The notes: generated from the letters alone by a model not told the origin. A stretch of 64,000 bases of DNA from Jhaorihella thermophila (GCF_900108275.1 NZ_FNVD01000001.1:186001-250000); one strand, 5' to 3'. Shown: positions 1 through 8,871, numbered from the stretch's first letter. Made by a program: numbers and translations.

Positions 1-148
1 TATTCGCGAGCAGGAGGAGCTCTTGCCCGACGATATTTTCGCGGCCGAGGCGCGCCGTCGCGCGGAGCAGAAGCATGCCGCAGATGCGGAGTCCGAGGGC
101 CTCCGGCCGCGCGGGCTTCTGGCGGCCCTGTGGTCGCGCCTCAACTGA
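1..148 (+). CDS. C-terminal fragment of an unidentified protein
   Basis: An open frame runs in from the left edge (codons in phase with base 2) and stops at TGA 146-148, giving about 48 residues. The tail is charged (repeated E, R and K) and ends in LLAALWSRLN. I do not recognise the family. It is followed by a convergent gene 43 bp later. The start and most of the protein lie outside the window. Confidence 0.45.
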   Translation, partial: IREQEELLPDDIFAAEARRRAEQKHAADAESEGLRPRGLLAALWSRLN

Positions 149-191
149 CCGGCGCGGTCCGTGGCAAACCGGCGCAGGATCGGGAAGGCCC

Positions 192-1133
192 TCAGCCCAT
201 CAACTGGTAGCTGACCGGAACAAAGCGGAACCCGTCGCCGCGGGTTTCCACGAAACCGGCGGCGGGGAAGGGCATGTGGTAGCCGATCATCGGCACGCGT
301 TCGGCGGCCAGCATGCCAAGAACCTTGCGGCGTGACGCGGTGGCCGCCGCCTTGTCCATGTCGAATTTCACCTCCCAGTCGGGATGGGCAAAGCTCCAGA
401 CGTAGTGGTTTGCAGGATCGGCCGTCAGAACCAGCCGCTCGTTGCCGCTCTCGAGGTGGAAGGCCATGTGACCCGGCGTGTGGCCGAAGGCCGCCATCGC
501 AGTGATGCCCGGCGCAACGGTGGCGCCGTCGTCGAGAAAGGTCATCCTTTCCGCCAACGGCGTGACGTTCTTGGCCACCAGATCGCCGACCCGGTTGCCC
601 GGCGCCATCCTGCTCCAGAAATCGTATTCCCGCGCGGCGGTCATGTAGGTGGCATTCGGGAAGACCGGGGCGCCGTCGCTCATCAACCCGCCGATGTGAT
701 CCGGATGCATGTGGGTAATCACCACCAGGTCGATATCGGCCGCAGAATGGCCGGCTCGGGCCAGCGCGGTCCCGATCCCGCCCTTGCCCAGACCGGTGTC
801 GAACAGGATCTTCTGCGCACCAGTGTCCACCAGTGTCGGAGTGAAGTAGAACTGCGCCTTGTCGGCAGGAATGAAGTTTTCTTCGGAAACCCGGGCGAAT
901 TCTTCGTCGCTCACATTGCCGCCGAAGATGCCCTTGGCTTCGTCGCGGGGAAAGCTCGCGTCCAGCAGCGTGGTCAGGTTGAACGCGCCCAGCCGAAACT
1001 TGCGCGTCACCGGGACGGCTGACATGTCGTCATGGCATTCTGCGCGGGCCGCAGTCGCAGTCACGGCAACCGGCAAGGTCGCGGCGCCGGCCAGAAGGGT
1101 CCGTCGGGACACACCGGTGGGTTTGCAGTACAT
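192..1133 (-). CDS. MBL-fold metallo-hydrolase with Tat-type signal
   Basis: A 313-residue metallo-beta-lactamase-fold hydrolase. The zinc-binding motif THMHPDHIGG is near residue 140, followed by the downstream His (FGHTPGHMAFH) and Asp (LTADPAN) ligand regions usual in this superfamily. The N-terminus reads SRRTLLAGAATLP followed by an Ala-rich cleavage region ending ATAARA, which fits twin-arginine export to the periplasm. The substrate cannot be told from sequence; relatives include lactonases, arylsulfatase-like and quinolone-type hydrolases. It stands alone, divergent from gltX. Confidence 0.88.
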   Translation of the reverse strand: MYCKPTGVSRRTLLAGAATLPVAVTATAARAECHDDMSAVPVTRKFRLGAFNLTTLLDASFPRDEAKGIFGGNVSDEEFARVSEENFIPADKAQFYFTPTLVDTGAQKILFDTGLGKGGIGTALARAGHSAADIDLVVITHMHPDHIGGLMSDGAPVFPNATYMTAAREYDFWSRMAPGNRVGDLVAKNVTPLAERMTFLDDGATVAPGITAMAAFGHTPGHMAFHLESGNERLVLTADPANHYVWSFAHPDWEVKFDMDKAAATASRRKVLGMLAAERVPMIGYHMPFPAAGFVETRGDGFRFVPVSYQLMG

Positions 1134-1235
1134 GACACCAAGCTCCTTTTTCCTCGATTTCGTTCAGGAGAGTACGGCTTCACGACAGGCCCTGCCGCCG
1201 GGGATCACGTTTCCGTGAGAGGGCCATGCCCATCT

Positions 1236-1259
1236 GCTTCTTTCTGGTCGCAAATACCC
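1236..1259 (-). repeat. Dispersed intergenic 24-mer, copy 1
   Basis: On the minus strand this reads GGGTATTTGCGACC then AGAAAGAAGC, identical to copy 2 at 2771-2794. It sits between the metallo-hydrolase and gltX, preceded on the same strand by GC-rich inverted sequence (GCGCC...GGCGC). It is the one copy that does not lie directly behind an annotated gene on its own strand. Confidence 0.75.
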
Positions 1260-1353
1260 GCGCCGCAGGCACGCGCCGCAAGGCGCGTTCCCGTGCGCGC
1301 GCTGGACAAAGACGCGCCCGTGTGACAAAGCGCGCGCGAACAGGAGAAACCCG

Positions 1354-2679
1354 ATGACCGTTACCCGTTTCGCCCCTTCGCCCACCGGCTACATCCATGT
1401 CGGCAATCTGCGCACCGCGCTGATGAACTGGCTGATCGCGCGCAAGGCCGGCGGCACTTTCATCCTGCGAATCGACGACACCGACCCCGAGCGGTCGAAG
1501 GAAGAATACGTCGACGCGATCAAGGAAGACCTGGAATGGCTGGGCCTGACCTGGGACCGCATCGAGCGGCAGTCGCAGCGGCTGGACCGCTATGCCGAGG
1601 CAGCGGACCGGCTGCGCGAGATGGGACGGTTCTACGAGGCCTTCGAGACGCCCACCGAGCTGGACCTGAAGCGCAAGAAGCAGCTCAACATGGGCCGCCC
1701 CCCGGTCTATGACCGAGCGGCGCTGAACCTGACCGACGAGGAAAGGGAAAAGCTCCGGGCCGAGCGGGGCAACGGGGTCTGGCGGTTCAAGCTGAACCAT
1801 GAAAGGATCGAGTGGGAAGACGGGATCCTGGGCCATGTGTCCATCGACGCGGCCAGCGTGTCCGACCCGGTCCTGATCCGGGCGGACGGGCAAGTGCTCT
1901 ATACGCTGGCTTCGGTCGTGGACGACGCCGAGATGGGCGTGACCGACATCGTGCGCGGCGCCGACCATGTGACCAACACCGCGACCCAGATCCAGATCTT
2001 CGAGGCGCTGGGCCACAGACCGCCGCGTTTCGCGCATCATTCGCTGCTGACCGGCCCGCAGGGCGAGGCCCTGTCGAAACGGTTGGGGACGCTGGCCTTG
2101 CGCGACCTGCGCGAACAGGGCGTGCAGCCAATGGCGCTGCTGAGCCTGATGGCGCGGTTGGGGTCGGCCGATCCGGTGGAGCTGCGGACGGACATGGCCG
2201 AGCTGATCGAGGGCTTCGACATTTCGCGCTTTGGCGCGGCGCCGACCAAGTTCGACGTGAACGATCTCTTTCCGCTGACGGCGCATTACCTGCAGGGGCT
2301 GCCCTTCGAGGCGGTCAGGGACGAGATCGCGGAACTGGCGGTTCCCGAGGAGCTGGCCGAACGGTTCTGGCTGGTCGCGCGGGACAACATCACCACGCTG
2401 AAGGATCTGGAAAAGTGGTGGGCGCTGTGCCGGGACGGCGCGGATCCGGTAATCGACGAGGAAGACCGCGCCTTTGTCGCAGAAGCGATGAAGTTGTTGC
2501 CCGAGGGACCCTTTGACGAGAACACCTGGCGGGAGTGGACCGCGGCGGTGAAGGCAGCCACCGGGCGCAAGGGCAAAGCGCTGTTCATGCCGTTGCGCAA
2601 GGCATTGACGGGCTTGGATCAAGGCCCGGACATGGGGCAGCTGATGCCGCTGCTGCAGAAGGTCCGTGCTCGGGGCTAG
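1354..2679 (+). CDS. gltX: Glutamate--tRNA ligase
   Basis: Class I glutamyl-tRNA synthetase, 441 residues, which charges tRNA-Glu with glutamate. The N-terminal FAPSPTGYIHVGNLRTA carries the HIGH-type signature (HVGN) and the KMSKS loop reads LSKRLG near residue 240. The length is typical of the shorter bacterial form. Alphaproteobacteria often carry two GltX paralogues, one of which can act on tRNA-Gln for the amidotransferase route; which one this is cannot be decided here. The ATG follows AGGAGAA. A strong hairpin follows the stop. Confidence 0.96.
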   Translation: MTVTRFAPSPTGYIHVGNLRTALMNWLIARKAGGTFILRIDDTDPERSKEEYVDAIKEDLEWLGLTWDRIERQSQRLDRYAEAADRLREMGRFYEAFETPTELDLKRKKQLNMGRPPVYDRAALNLTDEEREKLRAERGNGVWRFKLNHERIEWEDGILGHVSIDAASVSDPVLIRADGQVLYTLASVVDDAEMGVTDIVRGADHVTNTATQIQIFEALGHRPPRFAHHSLLTGPQGEALSKRLGTLALRDLREQGVQPMALLSLMARLGSADPVELRTDMAELIEGFDISRFGAAPTKFDVNDLFPLTAHYLQGLPFEAVRDEIAELAVPEELAERFWLVARDNITTLKDLEKWWALCRDGADPVIDEEDRAFVAEAMKLLPEGPFDENTWREWTAAVKAATGRKGKALFMPLRKALTGLDQGPDMGQLMPLLQKVRARG

Positions 2680-2694
2680 CCGGATTGGGGCGGA

Positions 2695-2724
2695 GACCCG
2701 CGCCGCTGGCGCGGGTCGCGTTTT
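2695..2724 (+). terminator. Intrinsic terminator after gltX
   Basis: A perfect 10-bp stem GACCCGCGCC / GGCGCGGGTC with loop GCT, followed by GCGTTTT. It lies 16 bp after the gltX stop. A second strong hairpin (11-bp stem, CCTT loop, 2730-2755) follows and leads into dispersed repeat copy 2. Confidence 0.75.
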
Positions 2725-2770
2725 CCGAGCCCGTCCCGCCCCTTGGCGGGACGGGCGGTGCCTCCGGCGG

Positions 2771-2794
2771 GGGTATTTGCGACCAGAAAGAAGC
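2771..2794 (+). repeat. Dispersed intergenic 24-mer, copy 2
   Basis: Reads GGGTATTTGCGACC then AGAAAGAAGC, directly behind a GC-rich hairpin and CCTCCGGCGG, in the orientation of the preceding gene gltX. Identical to copy 1 and differing by one or a few bases from copies 3-6. Confidence 0.8.
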
Positions 2795-2802
2795 CCGAGT
2801 GG

Positions 2803-3372
2803 TCAGTCCGGCTGCAGGATCCTGACGCCGAGTTCGTGGAGGTGGGTATCCACGAAGGCGATGTCGGTCGGGGACAGGGTCTGGTGTCGGGGGTAACGGG
2901 GGCGGGCGCGGTCGTTCAGCACGGGGCTGTCCCAGCCGTCGGTGGTGGCAAAGAATCGCTCGGCGCCGTCCGGGCCGTATTCCCGCAGGAACCCCTGCAC
3001 AACCACGTCGATATAGCTGAGCAGGATGGGGTGGCGGTCCTGCGGGGCGTGGTGGCGCTCTTCCGGCACGGCATAGACGGCGATTTCGACGTCGGTTCGC
3101 AGGGGATGCGTGACGGCATCGGTGACAATGATGCGGTCATAGGCCCATTCCCGTTGATCCAGCGCCGCCCAGTCATCACCGGGCACATGGGCGATCATGC
3201 CCTCGATTTCCGCGTCCGGGTCCGGGATTGCCGTGAGGAAGGCGACCGGGCGCAGGTCGGTGTGGCGCCAAGCCCGGCGCCAGCCCTTCAACCGCGCGGG
3301 TCTGAGTGCCGGGAAGTCGTGCGTCGCACGGTTCACCAGGCTGCCGTATCCGAAGAAACAAGGCTCGGGCAT
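2803..3372 (-). CDS. Gamma-glutamylcyclotransferase-family protein
   Basis: About 189 residues of the GGCT/ChaC-like fold. The N-terminal substrate loop FFGYGSLVN is clear, and LDQREWAYDR supplies the acidic catalytic residue position of the family. Members release 5-oxoproline from gamma-glutamyl peptides such as glutathione. I chose the ATG at 3372 (MPEPCFFGYGS) rather than an upstream one at 3414, because the longer frame would run through the FNR-like box. It is divergent from the Rrf2 regulator, so the two may share control. Confidence 0.8.
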   Translation of the reverse strand: MPEPCFFGYGSLVNRATHDFPALRPARLKGWRRAWRHTDLRPVAFLTAIPDPDAEIEGMIAHVPGDDWAALDQREWAYDRIIVTDAVTHPLRTDVEIAVYAVPEERHHAPQDRHPILLSYIDVVVQGFLREYGPDGAERFFATTDGWDSPVLNDRARPRYPRHQTLSPTDIAFVDTHLHELGVRILQPD

Positions 3373-3400
3373 GGTCGGACTCGCTGCAGAGGGTGCGATA

Positions 3401-3414
3401 TTGATGTATGTCAA
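3401..3414. promoter_or_regulatory. FNR/DNR-like box
   Basis: TTGATGTATGTCAA matches the FNR-family pattern TTGAT-N4-ATCAA except for one base (G for A in the right half). It lies between the divergent cyclotransferase-like gene and the Rrf2 regulator, about 60 bp upstream of the regulator start. Control by FnrL or a nitric-oxide-responsive Dnr-type regulator is an inference. Confidence 0.55.
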
Positions 3415-3472
3415 ACCGTTTTTTTAGGTGTCGTGCAATAACCGGCGCACATTCGCAAAGCGGGAGGGAGCC

Positions 3473-3919
3473 TTGCGTATCACGAAACGAACCAATATCG
3501 CGATTCGGCTGCTGATGTATTGCGCCGCGAACAGCGACCGTCTGGTGACCAAATCCGAAATTGCCGAGTGCTGCAACGTTTCGGAAAACCATCTGGCGCA
3601 GGTGATCAACCAGCTGGGGCAACTGGGATTTCTTCACACGCAGCGGGGCCGGAACGGGGGCATGACGCTGGGGCGGCCGGCAACGGAGATCCGGATCGGC
3701 GAGGTGTTCCGTCACATCGAGGGTGGACTGCCGCTGGCCGAGTGCTTTGCGGATTCGGACAATACCTGCCCGTTGAAGGAGGCCTGCCGGCTGCGGGTCG
3801 CGCTGACCGATGCGGCACAGGCGTTCTTTGCCTCTCTGGACGACATCACGCTGGATTCGCTGGTCTGCGAGAACTGGGATCTGATGCGGATCCTTTCACC
3901 CGTGGAATGCGTCCGCTGA
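3473..3919 (+). CDS. nsrR: Rrf2-family regulator, NsrR-like
   Basis: About 148 residues. An N-terminal winged helix (ITKRTNIAIRLLMYCA, then a GRNGGMTLG wing) is followed by the three-cysteine cluster C-x8-C-x5-C (CFADSDNTCPLKEAC), the iron-sulfur ligand set of NsrR-type sensors of nitric oxide. The start is set at TTG 3473, giving LRITKRTN, because GGGAGGGAG lies just upstream; the GTG at 3428 has no ribosome site. An FNR-like box sits upstream. NsrR rather than IscR or RirA is inferred from the cysteine spacing. Confidence 0.82.
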   Translation: MRITKRTNIAIRLLMYCAANSDRLVTKSEIAECCNVSENHLAQVINQLGQLGFLHTQRGRNGGMTLGRPATEIRIGEVFRHIEGGLPLAECFADSDNTCPLKEACRLRVALTDAAQAFFASLDDITLDSLVCENWDLMRILSPVECVR

Positions 3920-3922
3920 CGA

Positions 3923-6451
3923 TCATTCGCGCGATTTGAGGATCCCGGCGGGACGGGACGCGAGGGGGCGCCAGGCAAAGGCGAGCCCGGCCAGAAGCGT
4001 GGCCAGCGCGCCGCCTGCGACGATGGCCAGCGCCGAAGGCCATATCACCGTGAAACCGGTTTCCAGAACGCGGGTCGAAACTGCCCAGGCGGCGGCGAGT
4101 CCGGCGGCAAGCGCCACCAGCCCCGCGGCGGTTCCCAGCAGCGCGGATCTGAGCGCAAAGCTGGTCAGGATGCTGCGCCGGCTGGCACCCAGCGTTTTCA
4201 GGATCGCGGCTTCGTAGGTGCGGGCCGAGACACCGGCCGCCGCCGCGCCGATCAGCACCAGAAAGCCCGTCAGAAGCGAGACCGCCGCCCCCCAGGAGGT
4301 CGCCGCCGCGATGCCGTCGAGGATGTCCGACACGCGCGCGATCGCGTCCCGGACGCGAATCGCGGTGATGTTGGGGAACCGGTTGGCCAGGTCGCGCAGG
4401 ATTGCGGCTTCGGCCTGTTCGTCGGCATAGACGGTGGCGATGAAACTGTGCGGCGCTCCGGCGACGGCCGCGGGGTTCAGGGTCAGGACGAAACCCATGC
4501 CAGCGGTCGAGAAATCGACCTCGCGAAAGCTGGTGATGGTGGCGGTGATATCGCGGCCCAGGATGTTGATCGTGATCGTGTCGCCAAGGTTCAGGCCCAT
4601 TTCCTCGGCCTCTTCGCGGGCAAAGCTGACCTGGGGCGGGCCGGTGTAGCCCTGGGGCCACCAGTGGCCGGCGGTCAGGCGCGTGTTGCCGGGCAGGGTT
4701 TCGGCATAGGTGATGCCGCGATCACCGCGCACGACCCAGTGATCGCCGGCGACCTCGCGCGCGGAGCGGCCGTTGATTTCGGTGATGACGCCGCGCAGCA
4801 TGGGTGCGGTATCCACACGGTGAACCGCCGGGTCGTTGTCGAGCCGCGCGAGGAAGCCGGTCATCTGGTTCTTCTGGATATCGACGAAGAAATAGGAGGG
4901 CGCGACCTCGGGCAGGTTGCCGGAGATCGCCTGCCGCAGGTTGCCGTCGATCTGGCCCACCGCCGAGAGAACCGACAGGCCGAGCCCCAGGGACAGCACG
5001 ACGGAGGTGGCGCCTTCGCGTGGCCCTGCGATTGCCGCAAGCGCCCAGCGCAGGGCGGGCCGGCCGCGGGCGGCGGTTGCGCCCCGGCGCGCTAGGGTTC
5101 TGACCAGCGCGGCCGCCATCCACAGCATCAGCAGCGCGCCCGTGATGCCGGCGGCGGTCCAGAGCGTGAGCCGGGTCGAGCCGCTGAACCACGCGGCCAG
5201 CGCGATCAGAACGGCCAGGCCGGCGCCCGTGGCAATCAGGTAACGCGGCGCGGGCAGGCGTCTGGCGGTGTCCAGCGCGTCGCGGAACAGAGTGGCGGCG
5301 CGGACCTCGTCGGTGCGCGCCAGCGGCCAGAGGGTAAAGACAAAGGCCGTGAGCAGCCCGTAGAGCGCGGCTTCGGTCAATGGCCGGGGATAGAAGGCAA
5401 ATACGGCCGGAACCGGAAGGCGGGCTTCGATCACGGGGCCGAGAAGCACCGGAATTGCGCCGCCAAGCACAAGGCCGATGACGATGCCCAGCGCCGACAG
5501 CGCGCCGATCTGCAGAAAATAGGTCTGGAACACGGTCGCCCGGTCGGCGCCAAGCGTGCGCAGGGTGGCGATGACGCCGGTCTTGTCCGCCAGATAGGCG
5601 CGCACGGCAGACGACACGCCGACACCGCCCACCGCCAGCCCCGACAGGCCGACAAGGATCAAAAACGCGCCGAGCCGTTCGACGAATTGCGCCACGCCGG
5701 GCGCGCCGTTGCGGGCGTCGGTCCAGCGCATGCCGGTCGAGGTGAAGGCCGCCTTGGCCTCGGCCGCCGTGCCGGCCAGATCCACCCCGGCGGGCAGATC
5801 CAGCCGATACTTGGTGGAAAACAGGGTGCCCGGCGCCAGCAGCCCCGAGCCGCGCAGGGCGTCGGTGGCCACGATGGTGCGCGGCCCGAGGCCGAAGCCG
5901 CCGGCGGCCGCGTCGGGCTCATGGGTCAGGGCCGCCATCAGGACGAAGTCCTGCGTGCCCAAGCGGAACCGGTCGCCGGGGGTCAGGCCCAGCCGGTCCA
6001 TCAGAACGCGCTCCATCACGCCGCCGGGCAGACCGTCGCGCCCCTTAAGCGCCTCGGCCAAGGGCATGTCGGGCTCCAGCACGATCCTTCCGGTCAGGGG
6101 ATAGGCGCCGTCAACGGACTTGACCTGGGTCAGGGCGCGTTCGGTTTCGCCGCCCCGGTCCGCGACAGCCATCGACCGGAAATCGACCACTTCGGAAACG
6201 CGCTCGGCGTGCCGGTCCATCCATTCCCGCTCTGCGTCGTCGGCAAAACGATAGGTGAATCGCATTTCGGCATCGCCGCCCAGCAGCGCCGCGCCTTCGC
6301 GGGACAACCCGGCTTCGATTGCCGAGCGCACCGACCCGACCGCCGCGATCGCCGCCACGCCGAGCGCCAGACAGGCCAGAAAGATGCGGAACCCCCTGAG
6401 CCCGCCGCGCAGTTCGCGCCGGGCCAACCGGGCGGCCGTGCGCAGGCTCAT
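3923..6451 (-). CDS. ybbP: ABC transporter permease, YbbP-like (FtsX family)
   Basis: An 842-residue inner-membrane permease. One N-terminal membrane helix is followed by a large periplasmic domain, a cluster of helices around residues 260-380, a second extracytoplasmic region, and three C-terminal helices; the two FtsX/MacB-type core domains are near residues 255-370 and 715-835. It overlaps the ATPase gene by 4 bp (ATGA). The pairing with ybbA and divergent tesA matches the conserved enterobacterial tesA-ybbA-ybbP locus. The substrate is unknown; lipoprotein or envelope handling is likely. Confidence 0.9.
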   Translation of the reverse strand: MSLRTAARLARRELRGGLRGFRIFLACLALGVAAIAAVGSVRSAIEAGLSREGAALLGGDAEMRFTYRFADDAEREWMDRHAERVSEVVDFRSMAVADRGGETERALTQVKSVDGAYPLTGRIVLEPDMPLAEALKGRDGLPGGVMERVLMDRLGLTPGDRFRLGTQDFVLMAALTHEPDAAAGGFGLGPRTIVATDALRGSGLLAPGTLFSTKYRLDLPAGVDLAGTAAEAKAAFTSTGMRWTDARNGAPGVAQFVERLGAFLILVGLSGLAVGGVGVSSAVRAYLADKTGVIATLRTLGADRATVFQTYFLQIGALSALGIVIGLVLGGAIPVLLGPVIEARLPVPAVFAFYPRPLTEAALYGLLTAFVFTLWPLARTDEVRAATLFRDALDTARRLPAPRYLIATGAGLAVLIALAAWFSGSTRLTLWTAAGITGALLMLWMAAALVRTLARRGATAARGRPALRWALAAIAGPREGATSVVLSLGLGLSVLSAVGQIDGNLRQAISGNLPEVAPSYFFVDIQKNQMTGFLARLDNDPAVHRVDTAPMLRGVITEINGRSAREVAGDHWVVRGDRGITYAETLPGNTRLTAGHWWPQGYTGPPQVSFAREEAEEMGLNLGDTITINILGRDITATITSFREVDFSTAGMGFVLTLNPAAVAGAPHSFIATVYADEQAEAAILRDLANRFPNITAIRVRDAIARVSDILDGIAAATSWGAAVSLLTGFLVLIGAAAAGVSARTYEAAILKTLGASRRSILTSFALRSALLGTAAGLVALAAGLAAAWAVSTRVLETGFTVIWPSALAIVAGGALATLLAGLAFAWRPLASRPAGILKSRE

Positions 6452-7143
6452 TCGGCGGCCTCGCGCGTGTCGGACAGGGCGACGCGACCGTCGCGCAGCC
6501 GCACCACGCGGTCGCAGCGGGCGGCCAGATCGTCGGAATGGGTAACCAGCACCAGCGTCGCGCCGTGGCGGTCACGCAGACCCAGCAGCAGGTCGATGAT
6601 GGCCGCGCCGTTGGCCGTATCGAGATTGCCGGTGGGCTCGTCCGCGAGCAGGATTTCGGGGCGCATGACCGAGGCACGCGCCAGCGCGACCCGTTGCTGT
6701 TCGCCGCCCGAAAGCTGGGCGGGGTAATGGTTTGCCCTGTGCGAGAGGCCGACGGTTTCAAGCTCGGCCCCGGCGCGGGCAAAGGCGTCGCGCGCCCCCG
6801 CCAGTTCCAGCGGCGTGGCCACGTTTTCCAGCGCCGTCATGGTGGGGATCAGGTGAAAGGACTGGAACACGACGCCCATGTGATCGCGCCGGAACCGGGC
6901 CAGCGCGTCTTCGTCCATTGCGGTCAGGTCGCGGCCCAGAACCGTGACCGACCCGCCGGTGGCCTGTTCCAGCCCGCCCATCAGCATCAACAGCGAGGAC
7001 TTGCCCGACCCCGACGGGCCGACGAGGCCCAGCGTTTCCCCGCGGTTCACGGTCAGCGTGATGGAATGCAGGATTTCCACGCGCCCGGCATTGCCTTCCA
7101 GCGACAAGCACGCATCTTTGAGTGAGATCACGGGGTCGGTCAT
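6448..7143 (-). CDS. ybbA: ABC transporter ATP-binding protein, YbbA-like
   Basis: A 231-residue ATPase of the LolD/MacB class. The Walker A is GPSGSGKSS near residue 42, the signature is LSGGEQQRVALARA, and the Walker B is ILLADEPTGNLD. The frame is open upstream as far as 7752, but that stretch lies over tesA, so the start is placed at ATG 7143 (MTDPVISL); an ATG at 7167 is an alternative. It is translationally coupled to the permease (4-bp overlap) and divergent from tesA with a 39-bp gap. Confidence 0.93.
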   Translation of the reverse strand: MTDPVISLKDACLSLEGNAGRVEILHSITLTVNRGETLGLVGPSGSGKSSLLMLMGGLEQATGGSVTVLGRDLTAMDEDALARFRRDHMGVVFQSFHLIPTMTALENVATPLELAGARDAFARAGAELETVGLSHRANHYPAQLSGGEQQRVALARASVMRPEILLADEPTGNLDTANGAAIIDLLLGLRDRHGATLVLVTHSDDLAARCDRVVRLRDGRVALSDTREAAE

Positions 7144-7182
7144 GGGCCCTCGGTCCGAAACTGGCATTATTGGGGATATGGA

Positions 7183-7836
7183 GTGGTGAACGGATTGCGC
7201 AAGGTGCTGGCGGCGCTGGCATTCTGTCTGATCGGCGTTGACGTTGCGGCAGGGCCCGTGACGATCGCCGCGTTGGGCGACAGTCTGACGCAGGGTTATG
7301 GGTTGCCGCAGGGCGAAGGCTTCGTGCCGCGGTTGCAAGCCTGGTTGCGGGCGCATGGGGCCGAGGTCGAGGTGACCAATGCTGGCGTGTCCGGCGACAC
7401 GACTGCGGGCGGGGCCGCGCGGATCGGCTGGACGCTTACGCCCGAGGTGGACGGGCTGATCGTGGCCCTGGGCGGCAACGACCTGTTGCGCGGGATCGAT
7501 CCCGCAGCCACGCGAGCAAATCTCGAGGCGATACTGGCGGCGGCCGAGGCGGCGGGCGTGCCGGTGCTGCTGGTCGGCATGAAGGCCCCTGGCAATTATG
7601 GCGAGGATTACAAGCGCGCCTTTGATGCGATCTATCCCGAACTGGCCGAGGCGCATGGCACGCTGTTCTTTCCGAACTTTCTGGCCGGTATCGCGCCTCA
7701 GGGCAGCGATCCCGCCGCCGTGCTGGCCTATTTGCAGCCCGATGCGATCCATCCCAATGCCGAAGGCGTGGCGCGGATCGTCGGGGCAATGGGGCCGAAG
7801 GTTCTGGAACTGGTCGAACGCGCGCGTTCGCGCTGA
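7183..7836 (+). CDS. tesA: Arylesterase / lysophospholipase TesA (GDSL family)
   Basis: A 217-residue SGNH hydrolase with an N-terminal signal peptide, probably periplasmic. Block I is LGDSLTQGYGL with the nucleophilic Ser, block III is ALGGNDLLRG, and block V is DAIHPNAEG with the catalytic Asp and His. The family hydrolyses acyl esters, thioesters and lysophospholipids. The start is one of two adjacent GTG codons (7183 or 7186). It shares a short divergent promoter with ybbA-ybbP. Confidence 0.92.
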   Translation: MVNGLRKVLAALAFCLIGVDVAAGPVTIAALGDSLTQGYGLPQGEGFVPRLQAWLRAHGAEVEVTNAGVSGDTTAGGAARIGWTLTPEVDGLIVALGGNDLLRGIDPAATRANLEAILAAAEAAGVPVLLVGMKAPGNYGEDYKRAFDAIYPELAEAHGTLFFPNFLAGIAPQGSDPAAVLAYLQPDAIHPNAEGVARIVGAMGPKVLELVERARSR

Positions 7837-7911
7837 CCGCTCGGGCAGGGGCTTTGCGGTGTGAAAGTGCGACGAAACCGGAATGAATCGGGCATTGCCG
7901 AAAAAACATTG

Positions 7912-7945
7912 CCGAAAAAAAAGACGAGGCGCAGTGCGCCTCGTC
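7912..7945 (-). terminator. Intrinsic terminator of the cold-shock gene
   Basis: An 11-bp perfect stem, GACGAGGCGCA / TGCGCCTCGTC, with a 1-base gap. On the minus strand it is followed by a run of eight T residues (A run 7915-7922 on the plus strand). It lies 37 bp behind the csp stop and could also face tesA from the other side. Confidence 0.88.
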
Positions 7946-7981
7946 GCAAATCATCCGACCCGTTGACAGGCCGGCGCGCCG

Positions 7982-8188
7982 TCAGGCCAGCGCGATATTG
8001 GTCGCGTTTTCGCGGCCGTCGCGGCCCGACTGGATGTCGAAGGTCACTTTCTGGTTGTCGGCCAGGCCGGTCAGGCCGGAGCGCTCGACTTCAGAAATGT
8101 GGACGAAAACGTCGCGGCTCCCGCCTTCGGGTGCGATGAAGCCATAACCTTTGGTGGTGTTGAACCATTTCACGGTGCCGTTGGCCAT
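7982..8188 (-). CDS. Cold-shock protein (CspA family)
   Basis: A 68-residue single cold-shock domain, binding single-stranded RNA and DNA. RNP1 is KGYGFIAP and RNP2 is DVFVHISEV. The frame stays open upstream to 8350, but the family always starts [10 protein letters not shown], and that ATG at 8188 follows AAAGGAGA at good distance. The 250-bp gap to trxC leaves room for the long 5' leader usual in csp genes. A strong terminator follows. Confidence 0.96.
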   Translation of the reverse strand: MANGTVKWFNTTKGYGFIAPEGGSRDVFVHISEVERSGLTGLADNQKVTFDIQSGRDGRENATNIALA

Positions 8189-8440
8189 ATCCGTGGTCTC
8201 CTTTAGAAATTGCTGTCCGCGGAAGTGCGACAGCCCGGCGTCGTTGGTCTGAATCGAGAGACTGAACGCCGTAAGGGAGACAGTTTGGTCGACAAGATAA
8301 CGGTAGCAAGAGGACAGATGGTGTATTCGGCCGGGAAACACAAGGACCAATTTCGCTGACGCGGCGGAAATGTCCCGTTGCGGACGGGTTCTTTCGTCCT
8401 ATATCGGAAATCGAATGTGTTTTTCGCAAGGAAAGCTGAA

Positions 8441-8866
8441 ATGGCTGGGAAGAAAGTGACCTGTCTGGATTGCGGCCAGGTGAACCGGGTGCCCGAGGAA
8501 AAGCTGGACGCCAACCCCAAATGCGGCACCTGCGGCGCGCCGCTGATGCCGGGCAAGGCGGTCGAGGTGGATCTGGCGACGATGGAAAAGGCCGCGCGCA
8601 CTGACGAGGTGCCGCTGGTGGTCGATTTCTGGGCGCCGTGGTGCGGGCCGTGCAGGATGATGGCGCCGGAATTTGCCAAGGCCGCGCAGACGCTCAAGGG
8701 CAAGGCGCGGCTGGTGAAACTGAATACCGAGGACTACCCGGCCTCGGGCGCGAAATACGGGATTCGCGGGATTCCCACCATGATCGAGTTCAAGGGCGGG
8801 CGCGAGGCAAAACGCCAGTCGGGCGCGATGCGCGAGCCGCAGATCGTGGGCTGGGTGCAGGCCTGA
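8441..8866 (+). CDS. trxC: Thioredoxin 2 (TrxC)
   Basis: A 141-residue thioredoxin with the N-terminal zinc-binding extension of TrxC: CLDC and CGTC pairs at residues 8-30 give four Cys ligands. The active site is FWAPWCGPCRMM near residue 66 and the cis-Pro is in GIRGIPTM. It reduces cytoplasmic disulfides and is often linked to oxidative stress. The start at 8441 (MAGKKVTC) is preceded by AAGGAAAG. A hairpin follows the stop. Confidence 0.94.
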   Translation: MAGKKVTCLDCGQVNRVPEEKLDANPKCGTCGAPLMPGKAVEVDLATMEKAARTDEVPLVVDFWAPWCGPCRMMAPEFAKAAQTLKGKARLVKLNTEDYPASGAKYGIRGIPTMIEFKGGREAKRQSGAMREPQIVGWVQA

Positions 8867-8871
8867 GAGCG

